From Pontederia crassipes (Eukaryota; Streptophyta; Magnoliopsida; Commelinales; Pontederiaceae), in NCBI GenBank assembly GCA_030549335.1, contig CM060196.1, forward strand, positions 9,873,501 through 9,937,500: a stretch of DNA of 64,000 bases, read 5' to 3'. A program made the position numbers and the translations under genes. The notes under the pieces are model-generated. The model ran no database searches and was not told the DNA's origin. It saw nothing but the letters and a program-made list of their open reading frames with translations. Positions 62,421-64,000 of the stretch are shown here, piece after piece (the stretch's first letter is position 1; the number at the start of each line of letters is the position of its first letter).

Positions 62421-63569
62421 GATCATAGAGGTGATTGAATCACTCGATTCATTTTTTTTTTTTGCGTTTTTCGTTTACTGAGAAAATTATTATTACATGT
62501 CGATGTTGTGGAATTGTAACAATGATTTATTTTTGTTATGCTATAGATATTCTAATATTTAATTATGTATATTATTTATTGCATGAATATTTTTATAAAT
62601 ATTGAATAATTTTTAATTTTTTTCACATTTTTAGCTAATAAAATTGGGTCAGGGTGGGGAATCCGAGCGTGGGCCAATGGACGAGGTCGGGTGTCATCCT
62701 TACTCGTAGGGAATGTGTGGCTGAACAAAAAAAAAATGACCCCAAAATATTCTCAAGGTAAGAATAAAATAAGAACAAGAAAGTTCTAAAAAGAGATAAG
62801 AACATTTCTATCCTTACTTTTTATTATTGTTATACTTATTGAAAGCGGGTCCATACAATGTTCAAAATGATGTTTGAATGAAAAAGTAGAACCAAGATAC
62901 TAACCCTTATTTTGTTCTCTACCAAAGGCTCATAATGTACCTGCACGAGGCAAAAAGAGTGGGCGATCATGGAGCGTTTGATTTCGGCGATCCGATCGAC
63001 GACAAGTTCGTCATCAGTGAGAAAAGTTATTTGAGCAGCTCCGGCAAAATTTCTCTATAGACTATAGTTCTCGGTCCGTTGGTTCACTGGAAGTTAAGAG
63101 AAAAAAAAAATTGGAGAAGTTTTGGCGTGACGTGGAGGAACTGATTGCAAAAAGAGTTCTCATCGTTGTGAGGATCGGGAATTTGCCAGGGAAGAAGTCG
63201 GAATAAAGAGAAGATAAGAGAGATGCTCGAGGGAACTTCCCATGTCGTGATTATTCTGATCGCTTCAAGCGACAATTATAGGCGAACTTTGACCTTGGAT
63301 GGTCAGCGCCGTCCTCTTGCCAACTCGTAGTACTATCAAAATATATAGGCTATTACCAACACGACTTCTACCGGCTTAATTATTACAAAATTGAGGGTTT
63401 TAAAACTATAACCGTAAAGTACTCCACAAAATTAATCATTATATCAAGTATGAATGGAACAAGAATATGACTGAGTAATCTAACACACAACGAAATTGAG
63501 GATTAAAAAATTATAACTGTAAAGTACTCCACAGAATTAATCATTACATCATTTGAAGCATCGTTATTT
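62421..63569. other. AT-rich spacer, no gene seen
   Basis: No recognisable coding, RNA or transposon feature, apart from a repeated GTAAAGTACTCCACARAATTAATCATTA at about 63413 and 63517 (104-bp direct repeat). Confidence 0.45.
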
Positions 63570-64000
63570 TCATGGAATAACCTTTTCGTCGTGTACTTTT
63601 ATAATAAAAATATTATCTTCACCTCCGGTGACTGTGGACACGGCGACCGGGACCGGCGGGTTGAACTGCAACCACCGCTGGATGCACTCTGCGCGGAAGA
63701 AGTGAGCGCATGAGGGCGTCTCTGTCATCAGTACGGGCACGAGGCATGCACATCCGGCAGTGCGCCGCCCTCGGCAGTCGGCAAGCTCGTCTTTGGTTCC
63801 GCCGTAAGAGAAGGACGCGGGATCATGACATCGAGCAGCCGTGCACGTGCTACTCGGTGCATCACCAGCTTTCTTCCCCGGCGCCTCCGACTGCACGGAA
63901 TTCTCTCTTGGAATATTCTGTCGATCGTCAGGTTGCAAAGGAAGACCAGCAAGCTTCCCAGGACCATGCCGGAGAAGATGACCGTGGCGACGAGTCCGGC
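63570..64000 (-). pseudogene. Degenerate RING-H2 (ATL-like) gene, runs to right edge
   Basis: On the minus strand one frame gives a hydrophobic membrane-like segment (AGLVATVIFSGMVLGSLLVFL) at the window edge. A second frame gives SCAHFFRAECIQRWLQFN, clearly the second half of a RING-H2 finger, but the second histidine of C-x-H-x2-H is arginine and the last Cys pair is replaced (PVPVA). The two parts lie in different frames. It looks like a decaying relative of ATL ligases such as the gene at 48717-49280. The upstream end lies outside the window. Confidence 0.5.

Overview
The window is nuclear DNA of a flowering plant. It has spliced genes with GT-AG introns, a plant X8-domain protein, an ATL-type RING-H2 ligase, and a dense, nested population of plant transposons (Tekay-like chromovirus, SIRE-like copia LTR, FAR1-type MULE, TRIMs, Tourist and hAT MITEs, Au-like SINEs, LINEs). 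The two short genes are GC-rich at their 5' ends and the intergenic DNA is very AT-rich. This would fit a monocot, but that is an inference and not proven.

Layout. 1-3240: 5' half of a decayed LINE on the minus strand that runs off the left edge. 3272-5056: an hAT-type MITE with a perfect 8-bp TSD, then a 773-bp inverted dimer of two TRIM retrotransposons bounded by one 5-bp TSD. 5776-20593: fifteen exons (432 codons) of a DEAH-box RNA helicase of the DEAH9/DHX35 class on the minus strand. Its introns hold MITEs, LINE pieces, another TRIM and a tandem duplication that copied part of an exon; the C-terminal exons are not in the window. 20.6-26.3 kb: AT-rich intergenic DNA. 26269-36414: a 10.1-kb inverted repeat made of two head-to-head, 5'-truncated Tekay-like Ty3/gypsy elements that share the same disabling mutations. 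37134-38096: a three-exon X8-domain GPI-anchored protein (plasmodesmata callose-binding-like), minus strand. 38761-46492: a MULE with long terminal inverted repeats and a dead FAR1-like transposase; a copia solo LTR sits in its left TIR and an hAT MITE in its right TIR, each with its TSD. 48717-49280: intronless ATL-type RING-H2 ubiquitin ligase, minus strand. 52378-55555: a 3.2-kb solo LTR rich in tandem repeats. 55561-60351: a TRIM split by a 4.3-kb non-autonomous LTR element with 667-bp LTRs. 63570-64000: a degenerate RING-H2 copy at the right edge.

Only three genes look functional: the helicase (nuclear RNA processing), the X8 protein (cell wall/plasmodesmata) and the RING-H2 protein (membrane-bound ubiquitin ligase). 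They are not an operon or a pathway. The most unusual structural signal is the repeated appearance of inverted LTR-retrotransposon dimers with both U5 ends facing outward: the TRIM dimer, which has a single TSD and so appears to have integrated as one unit, and the much larger Tekay palindrome.
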